From contig JAQTNE010000005.1 of NCBI GenBank assembly GCA_028713975.1, positions 62,001 to 126,000 of the forward strand: DNA of 64,000 nt, in the 5' to 3' direction. Positions 35,980 to 44,091 of the stretch are shown one piece after another. This DNA is from Sulfuricella sp. (GTDB lineage Bacteria > Pseudomonadota > Gammaproteobacteria > Burkholderiales > Sulfuricellaceae). Positions within the stretch are counted from its first letter, which is position 1; the number at the start of each line of letters is the position of its first letter. Under the pieces are notes generated by a model that ran no database searches, was not told the DNA's origin, and was given only the letters and a program-made list of their open reading frames with translations. A program made the position numbers and the translations under genes.

Positions 35980-36376
35980 CCTCGCGCTAATCCTGCTGCT
36001 GGCCGGAACCAACGCTTATGCCGCCGCACCGATCGAAGTGCTAAATGATTATGCGGCGACCGCCCGGAAGGAAAACTCCGCATTCAAGGAATTCTCCGCC
36101 CAACGCGGAGAGGCGCTTTATCACGCTGAACGCATCCATAGCAAAGGCACGAAAGCTTCCTGCTCCGGCTGCCATACCGGCAACCCGAAAAATCCGGGCC
36201 AGACCCGTGCCCACAAGCAAATCGAACCGATGGCGCCGAGTACCAATCCGCAGCGTCTGACCGATCCGGCCAAGGTTGAAAAATGGTTCTCGCGCAACTG
36301 CCAGGATGTCTTGGAACGAACCTGCACCGCCCAGGAAAAGGGCGACTTCATCGCCTACCTGCTTTCCATCAAATAA
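35960..36376 (+). CDS. DUF1924 monohaem c-type cytochrome (SHP-like)
   Basis: 138 residues from ATG 35960 (AAGGAGA upstream). Signal peptide (SLALILLLAGTNAYA), one haem site CSGCH, and a C-terminus with RNCQDVLERTCTAQEKGDFI. DUF1924 includes the 'sphaeroides haem protein' (SHP), an oxygen-binding c-type cytochrome reduced by a dihaem cytochrome (DHC); the next gene encodes such a dihaem protein. Confidence 0.87.
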   Translation: MNKMINSLALILLLAGTNAYAAAPIEVLNDYAATARKENSAFKEFSAQRGEALYHAERIHSKGTKASCSGCHTGNPKNPGQTRAHKQIEPMAPSTNPQRLTDPAKVEKWFSRNCQDVLERTCTAQEKGDFIAYLLSIK

Positions 36377-36386
36377 GGAGGTCGCC

Positions 36387-36902
36387 ATGACACGCAAATT
36401 ACTTCAACTGGCTGTTCTGATCGGCTCGGTCACGGCCACCGGCTGGCTACTGGCCGATAACCACAAACATGGCGAAAGCAAATCGCTTCCTCCGGTCAGC
36501 AACGCAAAATGGAAAACGGAATGCAGTAGCTGCCACACCCTTTATCATCCCGGCCTGCTGCCGGAACGCTCCTGGCGCAAGATGATGTCTGGCCTGGACC
36601 AACACTTCGGCGAAAACGCGTCGCTTGATCCCGTGACCCAAAAGGAAATAATGGAATTTCTTGTTGCCAACAGCGCAGACCATGCCACCAACCGGCGTTC
36701 CGCCAAAATTTCACAATCCATCCCGGCGCAATCAACGCCATTACGCATCAGCGAAACGCCGTGGTTTGTGCAGAAGCACGACAAAGTTAGCACCGACGTC
36801 TGGAAACGGCCAAAAATCGGCAGTCCGGCCAACTGCACGGCCTGCCATGAGGGTGCCGAACAAGGAAATTTTTCCGAATCACGGATTAAAATTCCGCGTT
36901 AA
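36387..36902 (+). CDS. Dihaem cytochrome c (DHC-like)
   Basis: 171 residues from ATG 36387 with AAGGAGG 6 bases upstream. Signal anchor (LLQLAVLIGSVTATGWLLA), haem sites CSSCH and CTACH about 110 residues apart. Pattern ECSSCHTLYHPGLLPERSWR fits the DHC family, the natural electron donor of SHP. With cytochrome b upstream this forms a cyt b-SHP-DHC unit. The two-component genes begin 109 bases further on. Confidence 0.88.
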   Translation: MTRKLLQLAVLIGSVTATGWLLADNHKHGESKSLPPVSNAKWKTECSSCHTLYHPGLLPERSWRKMMSGLDQHFGENASLDPVTQKEIMEFLVANSADHATNRRSAKISQSIPAQSTPLRISETPWFVQKHDKVSTDVWKRPKIGSPANCTACHEGAEQGNFSESRIKIPR

Positions 36903-37011
36903 CGGGTGATTAATGAAACGCTTCGTCGCGAAGGACGCAACCCCCCCATGGCATTTTTTCCCGATTCGCCGCACAATCTTTCGCTGATGAAAAGCCCCTG
37001 GAAAACCTGCC

Positions 37012-37686
37012 ATGCGACTACTCCTGGTTGAAGACGACTCCTTGCTCGGCGACGGCATCCGCGCCGGGCTGCGTCTGGCCGGCCATACCGTGGACTGGGT
37101 CAAGGACGGCGTGGCAGCGCAACTGGCGTTGGCAGCGGAAGAATACAGTTTGGTGGTGCTCGATCTCGGGCTGCCGCGCCTGTCCGGCCTGGATTTGCTG
37201 CGCTGGCTGCGTCAGTCCGGTGCGACACTGCCGGTGCTGATCCTGACCGCCCGCGACAGCGTGGCCGACCGGGTAGAAGGGCTGGACAGCGGTGCCGACG
37301 ATTACCTGGTCAAGCCGTTTGATCTGGAAGAACTGGCGGCGCGTGTCCGCTCGCTGTTGAGGCGTAGCAGCGGGCGTGCTTCGCCGCTGCTGAAGCATGG
37401 CGAGATCACCCTCGACCCGGCGGCGCACCGCGTCACACGCCTCGACCAGCCCGTGGAACTGTCCCCGCGCGAATTCGCCATCCTGCAGCAGCTTCTGGAA
37501 AGCGCCGGTCGCGCCCTCTCGCGCGAACAACTGGAACAAAGCCTGTACGGCTGGAACGAGGAAGTGGAAAGCAATGCAGTTGAAGTTCACATCCATCACC
37601 TGCGCAAAAAACTCGGCGCGGAGCTGATCCGCACCGTGCGTGGCGTCGGCTACATGATCGACAAATCAGACCCGGATCATGGCTAA
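37012..37686 (+). CDS. OmpR-family response regulator, QseB/PmrA-like
   Basis: 224 residues: receiver with acidic ED (8-9), phospho-acceptor Asp51 (LVVLDLGLPRLSG), Lys in DDYLVKPFDLEEL; winged helix (ELSPREFAILQQLLESAG, VEVHIHHLRKKLG, TVRGVGYMI). Its stop overlaps the kinase start by 8 bases. It likely controls the cytochrome cluster just upstream; this is inferred from position. Confidence 0.94.
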   Translation: MRLLLVEDDSLLGDGIRAGLRLAGHTVDWVKDGVAAQLALAAEEYSLVVLDLGLPRLSGLDLLRWLRQSGATLPVLILTARDSVADRVEGLDSGADDYLVKPFDLEELAARVRSLLRRSSGRASPLLKHGEITLDPAAHRVTRLDQPVELSPREFAILQQLLESAGRALSREQLEQSLYGWNEEVESNAVEVHIHHLRKKLGAELIRTVRGVGYMIDKSDPDHG

Positions 37687-39070
37687 TTTACCCTCGATGC
37701 GGCGCCGGTTACTGGCTCTGCTGCTCGGCGCAACCACGCTGGTTTGGCTGGTCACCGCCGCCTTTGCCTTTTTCGATGCGCACCATGAAATCGACGAGCT
37801 GTTCGACGCCCAACTGGCGCAGTCGGCGCGGGTCATCCTGGCTCAATCCCGCCACACGCTCAAGGATGATCGCCATGAAGGCGAAGCGATCGAAACAAAT
37901 GAGGAAGGCCGCGAGTACAAGCACGAGCGGAAAATCGCATTCCAGATTTTCAGCCGCGACGGCAAGCTGCGGCTGCGCTCCGCCAGCGCCCCGGCAACGC
38001 GGCTTTCGGAGCGCAACTCGGGTTACAGCGACGAAATTATCGGCGGCAAGCAATGGCGAATTTTCAGCCTCAGCGCAGATCATGGCACGCTGATCCAGAC
38101 CGGCGAACGCCACGACATGCGCAACGAATTGGCGGTGGACGTCGCCCTGCGGCTCGCTTACCCGCTGATTTTGGCCCTGCCGGTGCTGGCCCTGCTGATC
38201 TGGCTGGGCGTCGGGCGCGGCCTGGTGCCGCTGCAACGCATCACCCGTGAAGTCATGCGCCGCGCGCCGGACGACCTGGCTCCAATCGACGACCCGCAGA
38301 TCCCCGCAGAAATCCGCCCGCTGGCCGATGCGCTCAACACCTTGCTGGAACGGCTGGCGCACACGCTGGAAAACGAGCGGCGCTTTACCGCCGACGCTTC
38401 CCACGAATTGCGTACCCCGCTGGCCGCCCTGAAAATTCAGGCACAGGTGGCTCTGCAAAGTGCGGAAGAGGACTCACGCCAACATGCGCTACGGCAGGTG
38501 ATCGAAGGGGCAAATCGCGCCGCGCATCTGGTTGATCAATTACTCACGCTCGCCCGTCTCGACCATGCCGCCCCACCACCGGAAACGCCGACGGAACTGC
38601 ATGAAGTGGCGACAAAATGCCTGTCTCAATTGGCATCCATGGCCGCCAGCAAAAACATCGAACTGTCCCTCGCCGAAGAGCGAGGCCGCATCAACGGCGA
38701 CCCGACCATGCTCGGCGTGCTGGTGCGCAACCTGGTGGACAACGCCATCCGCTACACGCCACCCGGCGGCACCGTTCGAATCGCGATTGCCAACAAGGGC
38801 AATCAGGCTGTACTGGAAGTGTGCGACAGCGGCCCCGGCATTCATGCGGAAGATCGCGCCAGGGCGCTGGAGCGCTTTTATCGCGTGACCGGTACCGAAG
38901 AAACTGGCAGTGGGCTGGGGCTGTCGATCGTGCAGCGGATTGCCAGCCTGCACCACGCCAACTTGCGTCTGGACGTGCCTGAAAACGGCACCGGGCTGTG
39001 CGTCAGAGTTGCATTCCCGCTGATTAAAAACGGCAATCAACCGCCAATGAACGCAGATAAACACGGATAA
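37679..39070 (+). CDS. Sensor histidine kinase, QseC-like
   Basis: 463 residues: membrane segments (about 10-30, 155-178), a periplasmic sensor of about 120 residues with several acidic and basic stretches, HAMP, the H box ADASHELRTPLAALKI, N box NLVDNAIRYTPPGG, and G boxes DSGPGIHAEDR and GSGLGLSIVQRI. The last residues (MNADKHG) and the stop codon come from a palindromic repeat (39052-39088), so the natural C-terminus was probably altered by insertion of that repeat. Confidence 0.93.
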   Translation: MANLPSMRRRLLALLLGATTLVWLVTAAFAFFDAHHEIDELFDAQLAQSARVILAQSRHTLKDDRHEGEAIETNEEGREYKHERKIAFQIFSRDGKLRLRSASAPATRLSERNSGYSDEIIGGKQWRIFSLSADHGTLIQTGERHDMRNELAVDVALRLAYPLILALPVLALLIWLGVGRGLVPLQRITREVMRRAPDDLAPIDDPQIPAEIRPLADALNTLLERLAHTLENERRFTADASHELRTPLAALKIQAQVALQSAEEDSRQHALRQVIEGANRAAHLVDQLLTLARLDHAAPPPETPTELHEVATKCLSQLASMAASKNIELSLAEERGRINGDPTMLGVLVRNLVDNAIRYTPPGGTVRIAIANKGNQAVLEVCDSGPGIHAEDRARALERFYRVTGTEETGSGLGLSIVQRIASLHHANLRLDVPENGTGLCVRVAFPLIKNGNQPPMNADKHG

Positions 39071-39088
39071 AACCAGCGTTTATCTGCG
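39052..39088. repeat. 11-bp inverted repeat overlapping the kinase stop
   Basis: CGCAGATAAAC (39052-39062) and its exact complement GTTTATCTGCG (39078-39088). Resembles widespread CGCAGATAAACGC intergenic repeats. Confidence 0.75.
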
Positions 39089-39104
39089 GTTAGGTTTTCT
39101 GGAT

Positions 39105-40451
39105 TTACAGCTTTTTCACGAACACCTTGGAGCGCCGCTGGAAGTTATACAGCCCCTGCTTGGCCTTGGGCAGCTTGTCCACGCCGGTTTCGATAAAGCC
39201 GCGCTCGAGGAACCAGTGAGCCGTGCGCGTAGTCAGCACGAACAACTGCTTGAAACCTTTTTTTAATGCCTTGGCCCGCACGTGTTCGAGCAGCGCCTCG
39301 CCCCGCCCGGAACCGCGATAATCGGGGTGCACCGCCATGCACGCCAGCTCGGCGGCCTTCTCTTTCGGGAACGGATAGAGCGCGGCGCAACCGATAATCA
39401 GGCCGTCGTATTCCAGCACGGCAAAACGGTCGATTTCCATTTCCAGCAGCTCGCGTGAACGGCGAACCAGCACACCGACGCCCTCCAGCGGTTCGATCAG
39501 CGCCAGAATCCCGCCGACATCGTCGATCGTGGCATTGCGCAAGGTTTCCAACGGGTCTTCGCTGACCATGCTGCCGATACCTTCGCGGGTAAACAGCTCT
39601 TGCAGCAACGCCCCGTCGGTGTGGCGGCTGATCAGATGAACCCGCGACACGCCCTTGCGGCAGGCGCGCACCGCACACGGCAAGTAATAACCCACGTCCG
39701 GCGACAGCGCCGCGTTCGAGTCGAGCACCACTTGCGCGGCAGCCGTAGTCAATTCGCGCAGCAGTTCGCCGTCATCGCCGACCACCCCCGCCGTATCCAT
39801 CAGAAACACCAGCTTGTCGGCATCCAGCGCAATCGCGGCGGAAGTCGCCACGTCTTCCAGCGACAGGTTGAACACCTCGCCGGTGGGCGAATAGCCGAGC
39901 GGTGAAAGCAGCACGATTTCGTTGGCGTCGAGCCGGCGCCGGATGGCGACCACGTCGATCTTGCGCACCTCGCCGGTATGCATCAGATCGACGCCTTCGA
40001 GCACACCGGTCGGCATGGCGGTAACAAAATTGCCGCTGGCGACGCGAATGTCCGCGCCCGCCATCGGCGAATTGGCCAGCCCCATCGAAAGCAACGCCTC
40101 GATCTCCACCCGCACCGTACCCGCCGCCTCCTTGACGCATTTCAGCGCATCGTCGTCGGTCACCCGCATCCCGCCGGCATAGCGAATCGCCGCGCCGCGC
40201 TCGGTCAATTCCTCCTCGATCTGTGGCCGCGCACCGTGCACCAGCACCAGCCGTACACCGAGGCTGTTGAGCAAGTTCAGGTCGTGCGCCAGCGCGATGA
40301 ACTGCCCTTCGCTCACCACCTCGCCGCCGAAAGCGACGACAAAGGTCTTGCCGCGAAAGGCGTGAATATACGGTGCGGCGGAGCGGAACCAGCCGACGAA
40401 ATGCTCAATCTTGGGTTTTGAATTTTGGGTTTTCAGGGGCATATTTTTCAT
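39105..40451 (-). CDS. argA: Amino-acid N-acetyltransferase (N-acetylglutamate synthase)
   Basis: First step of arginine synthesis: acetylates glutamate with acetyl-CoA. 448 residues. N-terminal amino-acid-kinase-like domain (FVVAFGGEVVSEGQFIALAH, VLVHGARPQIEEEL) that in this family binds arginine for feedback, then a GNAT domain (about 300-440; ACMAVHPDYRGSGRGEALLE). Start could also be ATG 40442. Lies 182 bases downstream of hsdS; that gap shows nothing recognisable. Confidence 0.95.
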   Translation of the reverse strand: MKNMPLKTQNSKPKIEHFVGWFRSAAPYIHAFRGKTFVVAFGGEVVSEGQFIALAHDLNLLNSLGVRLVLVHGARPQIEEELTERGAAIRYAGGMRVTDDDALKCVKEAAGTVRVEIEALLSMGLANSPMAGADIRVASGNFVTAMPTGVLEGVDLMHTGEVRKIDVVAIRRRLDANEIVLLSPLGYSPTGEVFNLSLEDVATSAAIALDADKLVFLMDTAGVVGDDGELLRELTTAAAQVVLDSNAALSPDVGYYLPCAVRACRKGVSRVHLISRHTDGALLQELFTREGIGSMVSEDPLETLRNATIDDVGGILALIEPLEGVGVLVRRSRELLEMEIDRFAVLEYDGLIIGCAALYPFPKEKAAELACMAVHPDYRGSGRGEALLEHVRAKALKKGFKQLFVLTTRTAHWFLERGFIETGVDKLPKAKQGLYNFQRRSKVFVKKL

Positions 40452-40633
40452 GTCCGACGATGTAACTCGGTAAATTATTTCAACAGTTTACAATCAAAAG
40501 CGAAAACTTTGAAACATCCCAGGTATGCGCTGGCGGTAGACGCCAAATAGTCGATCCATTGGCACGGATGTAGCCGCTTTGACGACCAGCGGGAAGGCGG
40601 CAAGGGCGTGAACGAACTCGGCTTTATGTGAGG

Positions 40634-42640
40634 CTATTGTGTGTCCACATATTTACCCCTGCCTACAGGCACCAATCCCTGCTTGCGCATCCACTCCAAG
40701 CCCTTGAAAAACTTTTCCCTCTCGATCCCGAGTTTTGATGCGTGCCAGTTTTCCCGAGCTTCATAAACAATCTCTTCGTCGCTTGAAGAGCGGCCAAGTA
40801 ACAGCAGGTTATTCCAGGCAGCGTAAAGCGTCGCCACAATCTCCGCCTGCCGGGTATTCAGAGGAAGCAAAAGACGGATCAGCGCATCCACCTCTGCGGC
40901 GCGTTCGCCAAGGGCCTCGGCGGTTTTGCCCAGCAAGGCATCGAAGCCGTGTTCTTTGTGGAACACATAAGCGCCATCGGCTTGCTGTTGCCGCACAACA
41001 AACCAGTTCGCTTTTTTGGCGCGGGATTCCACTTTCTTTAAGTGCGGAAAATCGTTCGGGCCTAGCGCAGCTTTCACCGGCATTCGTTTCAGATCGATGC
41101 CCAGATGGGCCTCAACCAGGTGGGCAATTTTCTCCGCCTTCACATGGCCGAAATAAATAAGGTGCTTGGGGTTTTGCGCGTGAAGCTGATAGGCCTTTGC
41201 CAGGATGCCCGCATGCAAATCCGTAGCGGAAATATTGCCGATTCTGACGGGGAAAGGAATCACATTGGATGCAGCCGGGGCAGGCTTGTCCTGCGCCTGT
41301 TGCGCAACGAGTTCGCCGGAGAATGCTTCCCTGAGGACAGCCTGGAGAAGGTGGGCGGCATGGGTGCGGGCGTGCTCGATCTCCGCTTCCAGTGTGCGGC
41401 AGGTCGTCATCAGCGCTTCCACTTTTTCCACGATGGCTACTTGCTCGGCGAGTGGCGGGAGAGGGATCAAAATTCTATCCATCTTGTTTTTTGGCAATCC
41501 CTCTCTTCCAGCACCCGTTTGCGCTTCGTCAACTTTATTTTGAAAATAGGGGGAAAGAATGATCGCGTGTAGAAAGCTTCCAGACGTCCGAATCAATGGC
41601 CGTATGATGGCAACGTGCTGATTAATATTTGCTTCCTCAATTTCATCAGACACCAAAGCACAACGTCCAATTGACCCGCCTGTAATATTCAGCAAAATAT
41701 CTTGTGGATAGACGGCTGTTCCTTTCATGCGTGCGTGAATTGCCGTTGAAATAAAGGCGACATCATCAAGAACCAGCCCGTCATCGTGGACGTTCTGGGA
41801 GCGAAGGAAAGGGATACCCATTGTCGAATATGCCGTCTTTCCACCGGACGGCGTGCTTCCGGAACCAGTTTTTTTACACACCCCTCCCAAACGAGTCCAC
41901 TCCCACCCTTTCGGAATCTCAAAAGGAACTTCGTTTGGTGTGATTTTGGATAGTGGCTTTTCGGGGCGTATTTTCTTGGCGGCGATGAGACGCGCTTTTT
42001 CGGCCTGGATGCGCTGCATGAGCTGACTCGCGGGTCCAACGTCCGGGTTGGCGGCGCGCCAGTCGGCGGTCAGCTTGCCCTGTATCGCCTCCTGTAAGAT
42101 GGCTTGCTTGAGCTTGGCGAGGAGCGATTTCTGCCGGGTGATTTCATCCTGAGCGGTCACAATGCCCGCCCGTGCTTTGTTGATGCGCTTGATGAGCTGA
42201 TGCTGATCTGGAAGCGACGGAAGATTGACCTCATAGTTCAGGAAGAAATTTTCATCAACCCGTTTGCGGTTGGTGTTGCCCCGGCTGGCTCTGATGCAGG
42301 CTTCCAGAAAAATTGGAGACTGCAAAAAGACGTTAAAGAATTCAGTTTCCACCTCATTCTCGTTGATGTCGAACGCGAGAAAATCGTTGGTGACAATCGC
42401 ACCTTCCAGCTCGTCCGGAATAATGCCGAAAGCACCGTTGCGCGCGTCAATCCGGCTGAGAATGAATTGGCCTACCGAAACGCGAAACTGTTCTTTTGTG
42501 CCTATGGTGGCGCCGTCCAGCACGCCACGAAGCACCACACCTTTGTAGTTCGTGCGGATAGTGACCTGCTTGTAGCTGACGCCGTCCTCGACGGTCACGC
42601 GGGTCTTGTTGCGGGTAAGGATGTCGCCGATACGTTTCAT
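40634..42640 (-). CDS. hsdS: Type I restriction specificity subunit HsdS with extra C-terminal domain
   Basis: 668 residues from ATG 42640 (MKRIGDILTRN), 4 bases after the hsdM stop. Two target-recognition domains: TRD1 about 1-150 (ending NLPSLPDQHQLIKRINKAR) and TRD2 about 245-395 (GWEWTRLGGVCKKTGSG to PLPPLAEQVAIVEKV), separated by helical spacers that set the gap of the bipartite site. Residues about 455-668 are extra: typical HsdS has 400-470. This tail (EKIAHLVEAHLGIDLKRMPV, LNTRQAEIVATLYAAWNNLL) is predicted helical, winged-helix-like, and of unknown role. The frame extends upstream to 42688 but that overlaps hsdM. Confidence 0.92.
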   Translation of the reverse strand: MKRIGDILTRNKTRVTVEDGVSYKQVTIRTNYKGVVLRGVLDGATIGTKEQFRVSVGQFILSRIDARNGAFGIIPDELEGAIVTNDFLAFDINENEVETEFFNVFLQSPIFLEACIRASRGNTNRKRVDENFFLNYEVNLPSLPDQHQLIKRINKARAGIVTAQDEITRQKSLLAKLKQAILQEAIQGKLTADWRAANPDVGPASQLMQRIQAEKARLIAAKKIRPEKPLSKITPNEVPFEIPKGWEWTRLGGVCKKTGSGSTPSGGKTAYSTMGIPFLRSQNVHDDGLVLDDVAFISTAIHARMKGTAVYPQDILLNITGGSIGRCALVSDEIEEANINQHVAIIRPLIRTSGSFLHAIILSPYFQNKVDEAQTGAGREGLPKNKMDRILIPLPPLAEQVAIVEKVEALMTTCRTLEAEIEHARTHAAHLLQAVLREAFSGELVAQQAQDKPAPAASNVIPFPVRIGNISATDLHAGILAKAYQLHAQNPKHLIYFGHVKAEKIAHLVEAHLGIDLKRMPVKAALGPNDFPHLKKVESRAKKANWFVVRQQQADGAYVFHKEHGFDALLGKTAEALGERAAEVDALIRLLLPLNTRQAEIVATLYAAWNNLLLLGRSSSDEEIVYEARENWHASKLGIEREKFFKGLEWMRKQGLVPVGRGKYVDTQ

Positions 42641-42644
42641 GTTT

Positions 42645-44078
42645 TCAAGCCGCGTATTCTTTTTCCACCGCAGCCAACGCAGCTTCAACTCGCCCCATGG
42701 ATTTTCGGAACGCGGTCAAGCAATCCTGCACACCGAGTTCCTGCTCCTGAATGAGCGAGTTCGGATTCTTCACATCCAGATCGAACCCCTTCTTCAAATC
42801 CCCGATCTGCACGCGCCACGCCACCTCGTTTTCCTCGCGCTTATCCCACCACTCCATCATGGGTGCGAATTCGTCGAACTGGATAGCCTTGGTTTTGGAG
42901 TAGCTCTTTTGCCCCTCGGGCAGGCGGTGCTCGTAATACCAGATTTCCTTCGTGGGCGTGCCTTTCTCGAAGAACAGCAGATTGGTGGAGACGGTCGCCG
43001 GGTGGAAGGTGGACTGCGGCAGGCGCACGATGGTATGCAGGTTGCAGTCGGTAAGCAGCTTTTCGCGGATGCGCTCCTTGTAACCGTCGCCGGTGATGCA
43101 GCCATCGGGCAACACGATGGCGCAACGACCACCCGGCTTGAGCAACTGGATCATCAGGATGACGAACAGGTCGGCGGATTCGCGGCAGCGGTACGACTGC
43201 GGAAAGTTGCCCTCCACGCCGTCGGCGATGCTGGCGCCAAAAGGCGGGTTGGCGAGGATAACATCCACTTGCTGACGCGGGCCGATACTGTTGTATTCGG
43301 TTTTGAGGCTGTCGATGTAATGCCAGTCGGGCACATCCATGCCATGCAGGATGAGGTTGGTGAGGCCGAGCACATAGGAGACTGGCTTCAGTTCCCAGCC
43401 ACTGATGGATTTCTGGAGCGTGGCTTCATCGTCGAGGGTGTGGACTTGGTGGACGCGGATGTGGTCTATCGCCGCGCTGAGGAAGCCGCAGGTTCCCGCT
43501 GCCGGGTCGAGCACGTGTTCGCCAAGGCGCGGGTTGGTCATGCGCGTCATGAGCTGGGTGATGGCGCGCGGCGTGTAGTATTCGCCCTTGTTTCCAGCGT
43601 CGCGCAACTCGACCAGGATGGATTCGTAGATGGTGCCGAAGATGTGCCGGTCGTCGGAGTTGTTGAAGTCGAACTGGTTGAGCTGGTTGATGACCTTGCG
43701 CATCTCGTAACCGGACTTCATGTAGTTGTTCGAGCCATCGAACACTTCGCGCACCAGGGCGGCGCGCTGCGGCGTGGCGCTGGATTTCAATTCGCGCAGC
43801 GTGGCGAACAGTCCGTTGCGTGCATCGTCAATAAACACGAGGAGTTCTTCGCCGGTGATGCCTTCCGGATTGGTCGCCCAATTGCGCCACTGGAATTTAT
43901 CCGGGATGACGGATTTGTATTTCGTGCGGATGAGTTCGAGCTCCTGATCTTTCTCGTCGAGGATTTTCAGGAACAGCATCCAGCCAAGTTGCTCCAGGCG
44001 CTGGGCATCGCCGGAGATGCCGCGATCCTGACGCATGATGTTGCGGACATTTTTTACAATGGCGGAAATATTGGACAT
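42645..44078 (-). CDS. hsdM: Type I restriction-modification DNA methyltransferase subunit HsdM
   Basis: 477 residues, N6-adenine methyltransferase subunit. N-terminal HsdM helical domain (about 1-130), SAM motif I LDPAAGTCGFL, catalytic motif IV NPPFGAS, and further FAPMMEWWDKREENEVAW. Encoded between hsdR and hsdS with short spacings, so one operon. Its flanks argue for a functional, complete system. Confidence 0.96.
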   Translation of the reverse strand: MSNISAIVKNVRNIMRQDRGISGDAQRLEQLGWMLFLKILDEKDQELELIRTKYKSVIPDKFQWRNWATNPEGITGEELLVFIDDARNGLFATLRELKSSATPQRAALVREVFDGSNNYMKSGYEMRKVINQLNQFDFNNSDDRHIFGTIYESILVELRDAGNKGEYYTPRAITQLMTRMTNPRLGEHVLDPAAGTCGFLSAAIDHIRVHQVHTLDDEATLQKSISGWELKPVSYVLGLTNLILHGMDVPDWHYIDSLKTEYNSIGPRQQVDVILANPPFGASIADGVEGNFPQSYRCRESADLFVILMIQLLKPGGRCAIVLPDGCITGDGYKERIREKLLTDCNLHTIVRLPQSTFHPATVSTNLLFFEKGTPTKEIWYYEHRLPEGQKSYSKTKAIQFDEFAPMMEWWDKREENEVAWRVQIGDLKKGFDLDVKNPNSLIQEQELGVQDCLTAFRKSMGRVEAALAAVEKEYAA

Positions 44079-44091
44079 GTTTGATTCGTAA

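Noticed and set aside
40452-40633. Gap between argA and hsdS considered as an insertion-sequence remnant
   Set aside because: No terminal inverted repeats or transposase-like frame could be seen.
42606-44084. 492-codon plus-strand frame opposite hsdM
   Set aside because: Antisense shadow of a clear HsdM with motifs I and IV.
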